Positions 49,717 through 57,402 of a stretch of DNA of 64,000 nt are shown one piece after another. Positions within the stretch are counted from its first letter, which is position 1, and each line of letters opens with the position of its first letter. A program made the translations under genes and the position numbers. Location of the stretch: positions 124,001 to 188,000 of the forward strand of contig CAKQYS010000001.1 in NCBI GenBank assembly GCA_934293375.1. Direction: 5' to 3'. The notes below the pieces were generated by a model. The model did no database searches, had not been told where the DNA came from, and saw only the letters and a program-made list of their open reading frames with translations. The DNA is from an uncultured Lachnospiraceae bacterium (GTDB lineage: Bacteria > Bacillota > Clostridia > Lachnospirales > Lachnospiraceae).

Positions 49717-51094
49717 AGATTTTAAGGCCGATTTTACGCAGGCAGTGAATGAATTGATTCCTGATTCTGACGAAATGACGAGTGAATATGATGACGAAGA
49801 CATGGTGAATACTTTTGATGCAGATGAAAAAGAGCCGGAAAACAGTTTGTCGAAAAAAGCAAAAACGGCAAAGAAATCCAAGTTCTTTTCAGCATTTGCA
49901 TCCCAGAATGATGAGATGAATGTGCAAGATGAGGCAGAGGAAGAACCGGAAGATGATTTTGAAATCGCACCGGAAGATTTGCTTGAAGATATAGAGGATG
50001 CAGATGCGTCATCACAGAGTACAGATTTGGAGACTGACCGGGCAATACAGGAGAAACCGATATCGGATGAACAGATACCGGATCCGGAACAACATATAGA
50101 TGCAGCACAGAATGTGGAAGATGCACAGATGAGTTTTGATTTTCTTTCCAACGCGATGCAGATGACGCAGGAAGAGGAATCAAAGGCAGATATGATATCT
50201 GAGGATATGGTAGGTGAGGCTTTTGAGGCTGATGAATCATATTATGTGCCGGATGAGGAGCCGGTGTCAGATACTATAGAACCGGCTGTTACGGATATGC
50301 CGGATGAAATGACAGATATACAAGATTCGGAATCGGAAACATATGACGAAACAGAGAATGGCTCCGATACAGAAGAGTCGAAGGCCAACGAGGTTGATAC
50401 CGATGAAGAGGTTCCTGCTGATGAGAATAACTCTGCGATCAGTGATGATGAATATGTAGACACATTGGATCTGGATCATAGTGAACAGGATACTATGAAG
50501 GAGCAGCCTGATGAAATGCATGCAGAGGAATCGGAGCTTGTGGATATACCTGAGAAACAGGAAGCGGTACAAAACGAAGCAGAGGTGGAGGAAAAGACCA
50601 TGGTGAGCGTTGAGGAACAGACAGTGCAGGAGGTTTCAGATTCTGTAACAGAGACTGCAACCACATACATTACAAAAGGAACAAAGATTACCGGAGACAT
50701 TGAGACAGAGGGATCCATTGATATCATTGGAGATGTGATCGGTAATGTAAACTGTAAAGGCAAGCTGGTGCTTGGCGGACATATCGAGGGGAATGTATCG
50801 GCTAGTGAAATCTATGCGAATTCTGCAAGAATTGATGGAGATGTGTCATGTGACGGCAGTGCAAAGATTGGTGTAGGCTCAGTTGTTGTAGGTAAGGTAG
50901 CAGGAACATCTGCAGTGATCGCAGGTGCAGTGAATGGTGATATTGATGTTCATGGACCGGTGATTGTAGACTCAACCGCTGTGATTATGGGAAATATCAA
51001 GTCAAAGTCTGTCCAGATCAATAATGGTGCGGTGATTGAGGGCTTTTGCTCTCAGTGTTATTCTGAGATTGATGTTAAGAGTTTCTTTTCATAA
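49703..51094 (+). CDS. Bactofilin (polymer-forming cytoskeletal protein) with acidic N-terminal extension
   Basis: A 463-residue protein. The C-terminal ~144 residues (from TYITKGTKITGDIETEGSIDIIGDVIGN, residue 320 on) form a right-handed beta-helix bactofilin domain with repeats of the G-x-I-x-G/D type. Bactofilins polymerise without nucleotide and organise cell shape and wall enzymes. The first ~320 residues are almost wholly acidic, Asp/Glu/Ser/Thr-rich and probably disordered, which is unusually long. GGAGG at 49690-49694 fixes ATG 49703. pyrH follows 21 bases after its stop. Confidence 0.9.
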   Translation: MSFFKDFKADFTQAVNELIPDSDEMTSEYDDEDMVNTFDADEKEPENSLSKKAKTAKKSKFFSAFASQNDEMNVQDEAEEEPEDDFEIAPEDLLEDIEDADASSQSTDLETDRAIQEKPISDEQIPDPEQHIDAAQNVEDAQMSFDFLSNAMQMTQEEESKADMISEDMVGEAFEADESYYVPDEEPVSDTIEPAVTDMPDEMTDIQDSESETYDETENGSDTEESKANEVDTDEEVPADENNSAISDDEYVDTLDLDHSEQDTMKEQPDEMHAEESELVDIPEKQEAVQNEAEVEEKTMVSVEEQTVQEVSDSVTETATTYITKGTKITGDIETEGSIDIIGDVIGNVNCKGKLVLGGHIEGNVSASEIYANSARIDGDVSCDGSAKIGVGSVVVGKVAGTSAVIAGAVNGDIDVHGPVIVDSTAVIMGNIKSKSVQINNGAVIEGFCSQCYSEIDVKSFFS

Positions 51095-51115
51095 AGAGAT
51101 AAGAGGAGAATGATC

Positions 51116-51919
51116 ATGAATAAAGTAGAACAGAGTATATCAAAGAGATTCCTGTTGAAGCTGAGTGGTGAAGCATTAAACGGTACACGGGACAAGGGAT
51201 ATGACGATGAAGAAGTAACAAGTATTTGTAAGGATATTGCCAGTGTATTGCACACGGAAAGTGCAGATGGTGCTAAAACACAGGTTGCCATTGTGATTGG
51301 CGGTGGAAACTATTGGCGTGGACGCACATCTGGTGATATGGACAGGGTAAAGGCAGATCAGATCGGTATGCTTGCCACGGTTATGAATTGCCTTTATGTA
51401 TCCGATAAGTTGAGACTGCAGGGAATCAAGACACGGATTATGACCCCGTTTGCATGTGGCGGTATGACAGAATTATTCAATAAGGATCGGGCACTCGAAG
51501 CATTAGAAGATGGTCAGGTAGTATTTTTTGCCGGAGGAACCGGACATCCGTATTTTTCAACTGATATGGCAACTGCACTGATGGCTATCGAAATAGAAGC
51601 GGATGCGATACTTGCCGGTAAATCAATAGATGGTGTTTATGACAGCGATCCAAACAAGAATCCGGATGCAAAAAAATATGATTATATGGAAATGCAGGAT
51701 ATCGTTGATCATAAGCTGGGCGTGATTGATCTGGCGGCTGCGGTGTTATGTATGGAGAATCATATGCCAATGTATATGTTTGGACTTGAAGGTGCTGACT
51801 GCATCATACAGGCTGTAAAGAATTACACAATGCTGACACAAAATGGAGTTGTGACGGCACAAGTGGTGCAGGAGAGTCAGAACAATCTTATAAAATTTGG
51901 AACTTATATTCATGCTTAA
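51116..51919 (+). CDS. pyrH: Uridylate kinase (UMP kinase)
   Basis: A 267-residue kinase that phosphorylates UMP to UDP. FLLKLSGEALNG, VIGGGNYWRGR, DQIGMLATVMNCLY, FAGGTGHPYFSTDMA and VDGVYDSDPNKNPDA are all the PyrH blocks. The N-terminus has about 10 more residues than E. coli PyrH. ATG 51116 lies 7 bases from AGAGGAG; the ATG at 51110 is too close to it. frr follows 24 bases downstream, which is the widespread pyrH-frr order. Confidence 0.96.
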   Translation: MNKVEQSISKRFLLKLSGEALNGTRDKGYDDEEVTSICKDIASVLHTESADGAKTQVAIVIGGGNYWRGRTSGDMDRVKADQIGMLATVMNCLYVSDKLRLQGIKTRIMTPFACGGMTELFNKDRALEALEDGQVVFFAGGTGHPYFSTDMATALMAIEIEADAILAGKSIDGVYDSDPNKNPDAKKYDYMEMQDIVDHKLGVIDLAAAVLCMENHMPMYMFGLEGADCIIQAVKNYTMLTQNGVVTAQVVQESQNNLIKFGTYIHA

Positions 51920-51943
51920 ATAATATTTTCAGGAGGAATTACT

Positions 51944-52489
51944 ATGTTGACACAATATGAAGAGAAGATGGAGAAGTCATTAGATGCGTTAAAGGGTGAG
52001 TATGCCAACATTCGTGCGGGGCGTGCGAATCCGAATATTTTAAATAAGATCAAGGTGGATTATTATGGTGTTCCGACGCCGCTTCAGCAGGTGGGCAATG
52101 TCAGTGTGCCTGAGGCCAGAACAATTGTGATCACCCCATGGGAGACTTCTTTACTCAAGGAGATTGAGAAGGCGATCGTCTGCTCTGATCTCGGATTAAA
52201 TCCAAATAATGATGGCAAGTCAATTATTCTTAACTTCCCGGAGTTGACAGAAGAAAGACGTAAGGATCTTGTAAAGGATATTCGTAAGAAAGCGGAGGGC
52301 GCCAAGGTTGCAATCCGTAATATCCGTAGAGATGCAAATGATGCCATGAAGAAGAAGAATAAAGATAGTGAGATTTCAGATGATGAGTTGAAGAATTTAG
52401 AAATTGATATTCAGAAGCTGACAGATCAGTATGTAGCTGAAGTGGATAAGGCAATGGAGAACAAGTCAAAGGAAATCATGACAGTTTAA
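51944..52489 (+). CDS. frr: Ribosome recycling factor
   Basis: A 181-residue tRNA-shaped protein that splits post-termination ribosomes with EF-G. MEKSLDALKGEYANIRAGRANPNILNKIKVDYYGVPTPL, VIVTPW-like ITPWE, LGLNPNNDGKSIILNFPELTEERRKDLVK and the terminal helices DEISKQT-like IQKLTDQYVAEVDKAMENKSKEIMTV are the family segments. Slightly shorter than E. coli RRF (185). AGGAGG is 8 bases before ATG 51944. A hairpin follows its stop. Confidence 0.97.
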   Translation: MLTQYEEKMEKSLDALKGEYANIRAGRANPNILNKIKVDYYGVPTPLQQVGNVSVPEARTIVITPWETSLLKEIEKAIVCSDLGLNPNNDGKSIILNFPELTEERRKDLVKDIRKKAEGAKVAIRNIRRDANDAMKKKNKDSEISDDELKNLEIDIQKLTDQYVAEVDKAMENKSKEIMTV

Positions 52490-52493
52490 TGAC

Positions 52494-52529
52494 AAAGGGG
52501 CTGCTTTATATCGATAAAACAGCCTCTTT
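52494..52529 (+). terminator. Strong hairpin between frr and uppS
   Basis: AAAGGGGCTG (52494-52503) pairs with CAGCCTCTTT (52520-52529), with a further TTTAT/ATAAA pairing inside and an ATCG loop. No T-run follows directly; a short repeat AGTTGTAACT and seven T residues come 8-25 bases later. A weak terminator or an RNA-processing/stability hairpin. Confidence 0.55.
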
Positions 52530-52563
52530 GCGTAGTTGTAACTGTTTTTTTACAGGAGGAACC

Positions 52564-53289
52564 ATGCAGAAGGAGATTCACGGAGAATTATTCAATATTC
52601 CGAGACATGTTGCCATCATATTAGATGGCAATGGTAGATGGGCAAAGAAGCGAGGCCTTCCAAGAAATATGGGACATAAGGAAGGTGCGAAGGTGGTAGA
52701 ACAGATTTGTGAGGATGCATATAATCTGGGAATTGAATATCTGACAGTATATGCATTTTCAACTGAGAACTGGAAACGGCCTGAAGAAGAGGTGAACGGG
52801 CTGATGTACCTGTTGCGAAGCTATCTGAAATCGTGGGAGAAGAAGGCCAAAAAAGAAAAGCTGAAGATTCGTGTGATTGGAGATAAGTCCGGATTGGATC
52901 CCGATATTGTAGAGAGTATCAACAGACTTGAGGTAATGTCAAAGGACTACGATGGACTTAACTTCACGATTGCAATCAATTATGGTGGACGCGATGAACT
53001 GGTGCGTGCGGCAAAAAAGATTGGAATGGAACTGACATCCGGTAATATAGGGATTGATGACATTGATGAAAAGATGATTTCAGATCATTTGGATACAAAA
53101 GATCTTCCTGATCCGGACCTTCTGATCCGGACAAGTGGAGAACAGAGATTATCCAATTATATGTTATGGCAGCTTGGATATGCAGAGTTTTATTTCACTG
53201 ATGTGCTGTGGCCTGATTTCACTAAAGAGGATATGATCAAGGCAATAGCGTACTATAATGGCAGAGAACGCAGATATGGTGGTGTGTAA
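52564..53289 (+). CDS. uppS: Undecaprenyl diphosphate synthase (cis-prenyltransferase)
   Basis: A 241-residue enzyme that builds the C55 lipid carrier of cell-wall synthesis from farnesyl and isopentenyl diphosphate. HVAIILDGNGRWAKKRGLPRNMGHKEG holds the catalytic Asp and phosphate loop. YLTVYAFSTENWKRPEEEVNGLM and the terminal RTSGEQRLSNYMLWQLGYAEFYFTDVLWPDF are conserved. The frame is open from 52489, across the hairpin, but AGGAGG is 6 bases before ATG 52564. cdsA starts 3 bases after its stop. Confidence 0.97.
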   Translation: MQKEIHGELFNIPRHVAIILDGNGRWAKKRGLPRNMGHKEGAKVVEQICEDAYNLGIEYLTVYAFSTENWKRPEEEVNGLMYLLRSYLKSWEKKAKKEKLKIRVIGDKSGLDPDIVESINRLEVMSKDYDGLNFTIAINYGGRDELVRAAKKIGMELTSGNIGIDDIDEKMISDHLDTKDLPDPDLLIRTSGEQRLSNYMLWQLGYAEFYFTDVLWPDFTKEDMIKAIAYYNGRERRYGGV

Positions 53290-53291
53290 AG

Positions 53292-54101
53292 ATGTTTAAA
53301 GAGAGAGTAATTAGTTCAATCGTGTTAGTAGTTCTGTTTGTACTCGTATTCTGGTTAGGACCGGTTGTGACAGGCGTTGCATTTTGTCTTGTGGCACTGA
53401 AGGGATTAAACGAACTGCTACGGGTATATCATTTGGATCAATCCGGATTTGGTATGCTTGGGTATGGCATGACCATCGTTTATTATGCAGTATTGATGCT
53501 CGGTTATGAGAAATATGCACTTGCACTGATCGTTTTATATTTACTCCTTGTATTATCAATCTATGTTTTTACATTTCCGAAATATAAGGATGCGGATATG
53601 CTGACAGCTTTTTTCGGGTTTATTTATGTAAGTGTATTGCTTTCTTATGTTTATCTGATCCGGAATATTCAACCGGCAGGCGGTGTTTTGGTCTATCTGA
53701 TCTTTGTTTCATCATGGATCAATGATGTGTTTGCATATCTGACCGGTATCACACTTGGCAGACATAAGATGACACCGAAGCTAAGCCCAAAGAAAAGCGT
53801 AGAAGGCTTTATAGGCGGAATTGTAGGTGCGGGTGTTGTCGGGGCGATTTTTGGTGCACTATTCCCGGTTCTTGTGCATCCGATGGATAACAGTGTGTTG
53901 ATATTTGCACTTGTAGGAGCAGTTGGGGCGTTTCCGGCAGTTGTAGGCGACCTGACAGCCTCAGCTATTAAGCGGAATCATGATGTAAAGGATTATGGGC
54001 ATTTAATTCCCGGACACGGAGGAATCATGGATCGATTTGATAGTGTCATATTTACGGCACCGATTGTATATTATATGTTGACGATTGTAGGTAAATTTTA
54101 G
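53292..54101 (+). CDS. cdsA: Phosphatidate cytidylyltransferase
   Basis: A 269-residue membrane enzyme that makes CDP-diacylglycerol from phosphatidic acid. About eight hydrophobic helices are visible. The catalytic and metal-binding end of the family signature is seen in SPKKSVEGFIGGIVGAGVVGAI and VGDLTASAIKRNHDVKDYGHLIPGHGGIMDRFDSVIFTAP. All key residues are in place. It is coupled to uppS (3-base gap) and directly abuts dxr. Confidence 0.96.
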   Translation: MFKERVISSIVLVVLFVLVFWLGPVVTGVAFCLVALKGLNELLRVYHLDQSGFGMLGYGMTIVYYAVLMLGYEKYALALIVLYLLLVLSIYVFTFPKYKDADMLTAFFGFIYVSVLLSYVYLIRNIQPAGGVLVYLIFVSSWINDVFAYLTGITLGRHKMTPKLSPKKSVEGFIGGIVGAGVVGAIFGALFPVLVHPMDNSVLIFALVGAVGAFPAVVGDLTASAIKRNHDVKDYGHLIPGHGGIMDRFDSVIFTAPIVYYMLTIVGKF

Positions 54102-54116
54102 GTGAGTAGGAATAGA

Positions 54117-55283
54117 ATGAAGAAAATAGCAATTATGGGGTCTACGGGTTCTATTGGAACGCAGACGCTTGAGATAGTAAGAGAGAATCAGAAATATGAT
54201 GAATGGGCATTAGATGTCGTTGCATTATCGGCAGGTTCCAATGTTTCTTTGCTGGCAAAGCAGATTCTGGAGTTTCATCCATCGCTGGCGGTTATAGCAC
54301 AGGAAGAGGATGTCAGTCGTCTCAGAGAACTGATCGGTGATGAACCTGTGGAAATCTTATGTGGTATGGATGGTCTGCTGGCACTTGCAACGCATCCTGA
54401 CAGTGATATACTTGTGACAGCAATTGTTGGAATGATAGGTATCAGACCGACCATTGCAGCGATGAAGGCCGGAAAAGATATTGCACTGGCGAATAAGGAA
54501 ACCTTGGTGACTGCCGGACATTTGATCATGCCGCTGGCAAAGCAAATGGGCGTTTCTATCTTGCCGGTGGACAGTGAACACTCTGCAATTTTTCAAGCTT
54601 TACATGGGGAACATGCTAGTCAGGTACACAAATTACTAATTACAGCCTCCGGTGGACCGTTTAGAGGGCGTACGAAAAATGAACTTGAAAATGTTTGTGT
54701 AGAGGATGCTTTAAAACACCCGAACTGGTCAATGGGACGAAAGATTACGATTGATTCTGCAACATTGGTGAATAAAGGCTTAGAGGTTTTAGAGGCACAT
54801 TGGCTGTTTGATATGGACTTTGACGACATAGAAGTTGTAGTGCAGCCGCAGAGTCTGATTCATTCTATGGTGGAATTTAAGGATGGAGCAGTGATGGCAC
54901 AGCTTGGCACACCGGATATGCGTGTACCGATCCAATATGCATTGTATTATCCGGATCGTGTGTTTTTACCTGGTGACAGACTGAATTTTTCGGCGATTCG
55001 CAGCATTACATTTGAGCAGCCTGATACCGATGTGTTTTTGGGATTGCCATTGGCGATTCGTGCCGGCAGAATAGGAGGCAGCATGCCGGTCGTTTTGAAC
55101 GCTGCAAATGAATATGCTGTTGCAAGATTTTTGGAGAAGCGAATTCAGTTTTTAGATATTTATCGTATGATAGAAATGGCAATGGATGCACATTCTATGA
55201 TTAAGGATCCGTCACTGGAAGAAATTTTAGAGACGGAGAAGTGGGTATATCAGTATTTAGGAAGCAGGTGGAAGTTTGAGTAA
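54117..55283 (+). CDS. dxr: 1-deoxy-D-xylulose-5-phosphate reductoisomerase
   Basis: A 388-residue NADPH enzyme of the methylerythritol phosphate pathway to isoprenoids. MKKIAIMGSTGSIGTQTLEIV is the nucleotide-binding start. ALANKETLVTAG, PVDSEHSAIFQAL, LITASGGPF and LEVLEAHWLFD are the family blocks, with Asp and Glu metal ligands in PVDSEHS and GLEVLEA. A GTG at 54102 would add five residues; ATG 54117 gives the common start but has only a weak AGGAA site 4 bases away. ispG of the same pathway lies 1 kb downstream. Confidence 0.95.
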   Translation: MKKIAIMGSTGSIGTQTLEIVRENQKYDEWALDVVALSAGSNVSLLAKQILEFHPSLAVIAQEEDVSRLRELIGDEPVEILCGMDGLLALATHPDSDILVTAIVGMIGIRPTIAAMKAGKDIALANKETLVTAGHLIMPLAKQMGVSILPVDSEHSAIFQALHGEHASQVHKLLITASGGPFRGRTKNELENVCVEDALKHPNWSMGRKITIDSATLVNKGLEVLEAHWLFDMDFDDIEVVVQPQSLIHSMVEFKDGAVMAQLGTPDMRVPIQYALYYPDRVFLPGDRLNFSAIRSITFEQPDTDVFLGLPLAIRAGRIGGSMPVVLNAANEYAVARFLEKRIQFLDIYRMIEMAMDAHSMIKDPSLEEILETEKWVYQYLGSRWKFE

Positions 55284-56322
55284 TCTTATTAATATTCTCA
55301 TTATAGTTTTAGTGTTTGGATTGTGTATCATGATTCATGAATTTGGACATTTTATCACAGCCAAAAAAAGTGGTGTACAGGTAAATGAATTTGCAATCGG
55401 TATGGGTCCGAAGCTGTTTGGAAGGCAGCGGGGAGAAACCCTGTATTCACTCCGGTTGTTACCAATTGGGGGATTTTGCGCAATGCTTGGCGAGGATGAG
55501 AGTTCTGAGGATCCGCGCGCATTTTGTAATGTCAATGTCTGGAAAAGGATATTGATCGTAATTGCAGGTGCGTTGTTTAATTTCCTGCTCGCTTTTGGAT
55601 TGGCTATCATTTTGACATCGTTTGTCGGGGTAAATACCAATGAGATCAGGCTTGTTTCAGAGAATACGGCAGCCGAGGAAGCAGGACTTCAGACAGGAGA
55701 TAGGATCCTTCGATTAAATGGCAGTAGGATTTACAATTTCCGGGAAGTATCAGTTTTCATGCAATTTTATCATTCTGATGCACCTTTGCTCATGGAGATT
55801 GAGCGGGATGGTGTGAGAAGCAAGGTAGAGATCACGCCAAAGAAAACAGAGACAGGCAATTACCAGATAGGAATTGCGGGAGGATATCAGAAGGCGTCCG
55901 GTCTGCTGCAGGTGATTGCATATAGTGGATTGGAAGTGCGTTATTGGATTAAAACAACATTCGTCAGTCTGAAACAGCTATTTACCGGTGGTGTCGGGAT
56001 CAAGGATCTGTCAGGTCCTGTCGGTATCGGCTCTACTATGAATGAAGTGATAGTAGAAGCACAAAAAGAAGGCGGCGCAATGGATGTATTTTTGAATGTG
56101 ATCAATTTTGCAATCCTTCTGACAGCAAACCTTGGTGTTATGAATCTGTTGCCTCTGCCGGCACTCGATGGTGGACGGTTCGTGTTTTTGCTGTTCGAGG
56201 CAGTCACCAGAAAACGTGTACCTGCTGACAAGGAGGCAATGGTGCATGCGGTAGGCATGGTATTGTTGTTTGGCCTTATGGCGGTTGTGATGTTCCAGGA
56301 TATTGTGAAATTGATACACTAA
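55276..56322 (+). CDS. rseP: RseP family site-2 zinc metalloprotease
   Basis: A 348-residue intramembrane protease that cleaves anti-sigma factors and remnant signal peptides. The zinc motif HEFGH is in IMIHEFGHFITAKKSG near residue 20. A PDZ domain follows (IRLVSENTAAEEAGLQTGDRILRLNG), and the last-third motif NLLPLPALDGGRFVFLLFEAV carries the Asp zinc ligand. The start is TTG 55276, with GGTGG 5 bases upstream, and the gene overlaps dxr by 8 bases. The order dxr-rseP is common in bacteria. Confidence 0.94.
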   Translation: MSNLINILIIVLVFGLCIMIHEFGHFITAKKSGVQVNEFAIGMGPKLFGRQRGETLYSLRLLPIGGFCAMLGEDESSEDPRAFCNVNVWKRILIVIAGALFNFLLAFGLAIILTSFVGVNTNEIRLVSENTAAEEAGLQTGDRILRLNGSRIYNFREVSVFMQFYHSDAPLLMEIERDGVRSKVEITPKKTETGNYQIGIAGGYQKASGLLQVIAYSGLEVRYWIKTTFVSLKQLFTGGVGIKDLSGPVGIGSTMNEVIVEAQKEGGAMDVFLNVINFAILLTANLGVMNLLPLPALDGGRFVFLLFEAVTRKRVPADKEAMVHAVGMVLLFGLMAVVMFQDIVKLIH

Positions 56323-56342
56323 GGAAGAAAGGCTGGTTTAAG

Positions 56343-57401
56343 ATGTTTCGTGATCATACCAAACAAATTCAGATAGGAGACCGGGTGATTGGCGGTGGCA
56401 ATCCAATCCTGATACAGTCTATGACAAATACGAAGACGGAGGATGTAGATGCTACAGTTACGCAGATTTTAGGTCTGGAAGCGGCGGGATGTGATATTAT
56501 CAGATGCACTGCCAATACAATGGAAGCCTGTAAGGCACTTTCAGATATTCGCGCAAGGATTCATATTCCGTTGGTGGCAGATATACATTTTGATTATAAG
56601 CTGGCAATTGCAGCAATAGAACATGGTGCTGATAAGATCCGCATCAATCCGGGTAATATCGGCGGCAGCGACCGAGTGCAGGCGGTTGTAGATTGTGCAA
56701 AAGCACATCAGGTTCCTATCCGGGTAGGTGTGAATAGTGGGTCGCTGGAGAAAGAACTGGTAGAACGGTATCACGGAGTGACAGCAGAGGGACTGGTAGA
56801 GAGTGCACTGGATAAGGTTGGTATGATCGAATCTATGGGATATGACCAAATGGTGATCAGTATTAAGTCTTCTGATGTTATGATGTGTGTAAAAGCACAT
56901 GAGATGATCGCGCAGCGTACCGGATATCCATTGCATGTGGGTATTACAGAGGCAGGCACCCTGCTTCGGGGTAATATCAAATCAGCAGTAGGATTAGGGA
57001 TGATCCTTGGACAGGGAATCGGTGATACCATCCGTGTATCATTGACAGGAGATCCGATTCATGAAATTACATCTGCCAAAATGATATTAAAGACACTGGG
57101 ACTCCGTACAGGAGGAATCGAGGTAGTATCCTGCCCGACATGCGGAAGGACCTCGATTGATCTGATCGGGTTGGCCAATCAGGTAGAGACACTTGTTTCA
57201 GATTTTGAACATCTGAATATTAAGGTAGCAGTTATGGGATGCATTGTAAATGGACCGGGAGAAGCAAAAGAAGCAGATCTTGGAATTGCCGGGGGCAATG
57301 GGGAAGGACTGCTGATAAAGAAGGGGCAGATCATAAAGAAGATGCCGGAGGCTGAATTGCTGTCTGCACTTCGATATGAACTGGAGAATTGGAGTGATTG
57401 A
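56343..57401 (+). CDS. ispG: (E)-4-hydroxy-3-methylbut-2-enyl diphosphate synthase
   Basis: A 352-residue iron-sulfur enzyme of the methylerythritol phosphate pathway. The barrel begins IGGGNPILIQSMTNTKTEDVDATV and contains LVADIHFDYKLA and RINPGNIGG. The [4Fe-4S] cluster ligands are in CPTCGRTSIDL and MGCIVNGPGEAKEADLG. Length is normal for the Gram-positive type. AAGAAAGG precedes ATG 56343. The next gene, polC, has its likely start right after the ispG stop. Confidence 0.97.
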   Translation: MFRDHTKQIQIGDRVIGGGNPILIQSMTNTKTEDVDATVTQILGLEAAGCDIIRCTANTMEACKALSDIRARIHIPLVADIHFDYKLAIAAIEHGADKIRINPGNIGGSDRVQAVVDCAKAHQVPIRVGVNSGSLEKELVERYHGVTAEGLVESALDKVGMIESMGYDQMVISIKSSDVMMCVKAHEMIAQRTGYPLHVGITEAGTLLRGNIKSAVGLGMILGQGIGDTIRVSLTGDPIHEITSAKMILKTLGLRTGGIEVVSCPTCGRTSIDLIGLANQVETLVSDFEHLNIKVAVMGCIVNGPGEAKEADLGIAGGNGEGLLIKKGQIIKKMPEAELLSALRYELENWSD

Positions 57402-57402
57402 T

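Noticed and set aside
49734..50240. A 168-residue open frame antisense to the bactofilin acidic region
   Set aside because: It mirrors GAT/GAA-rich acidic codons and has no independent support.
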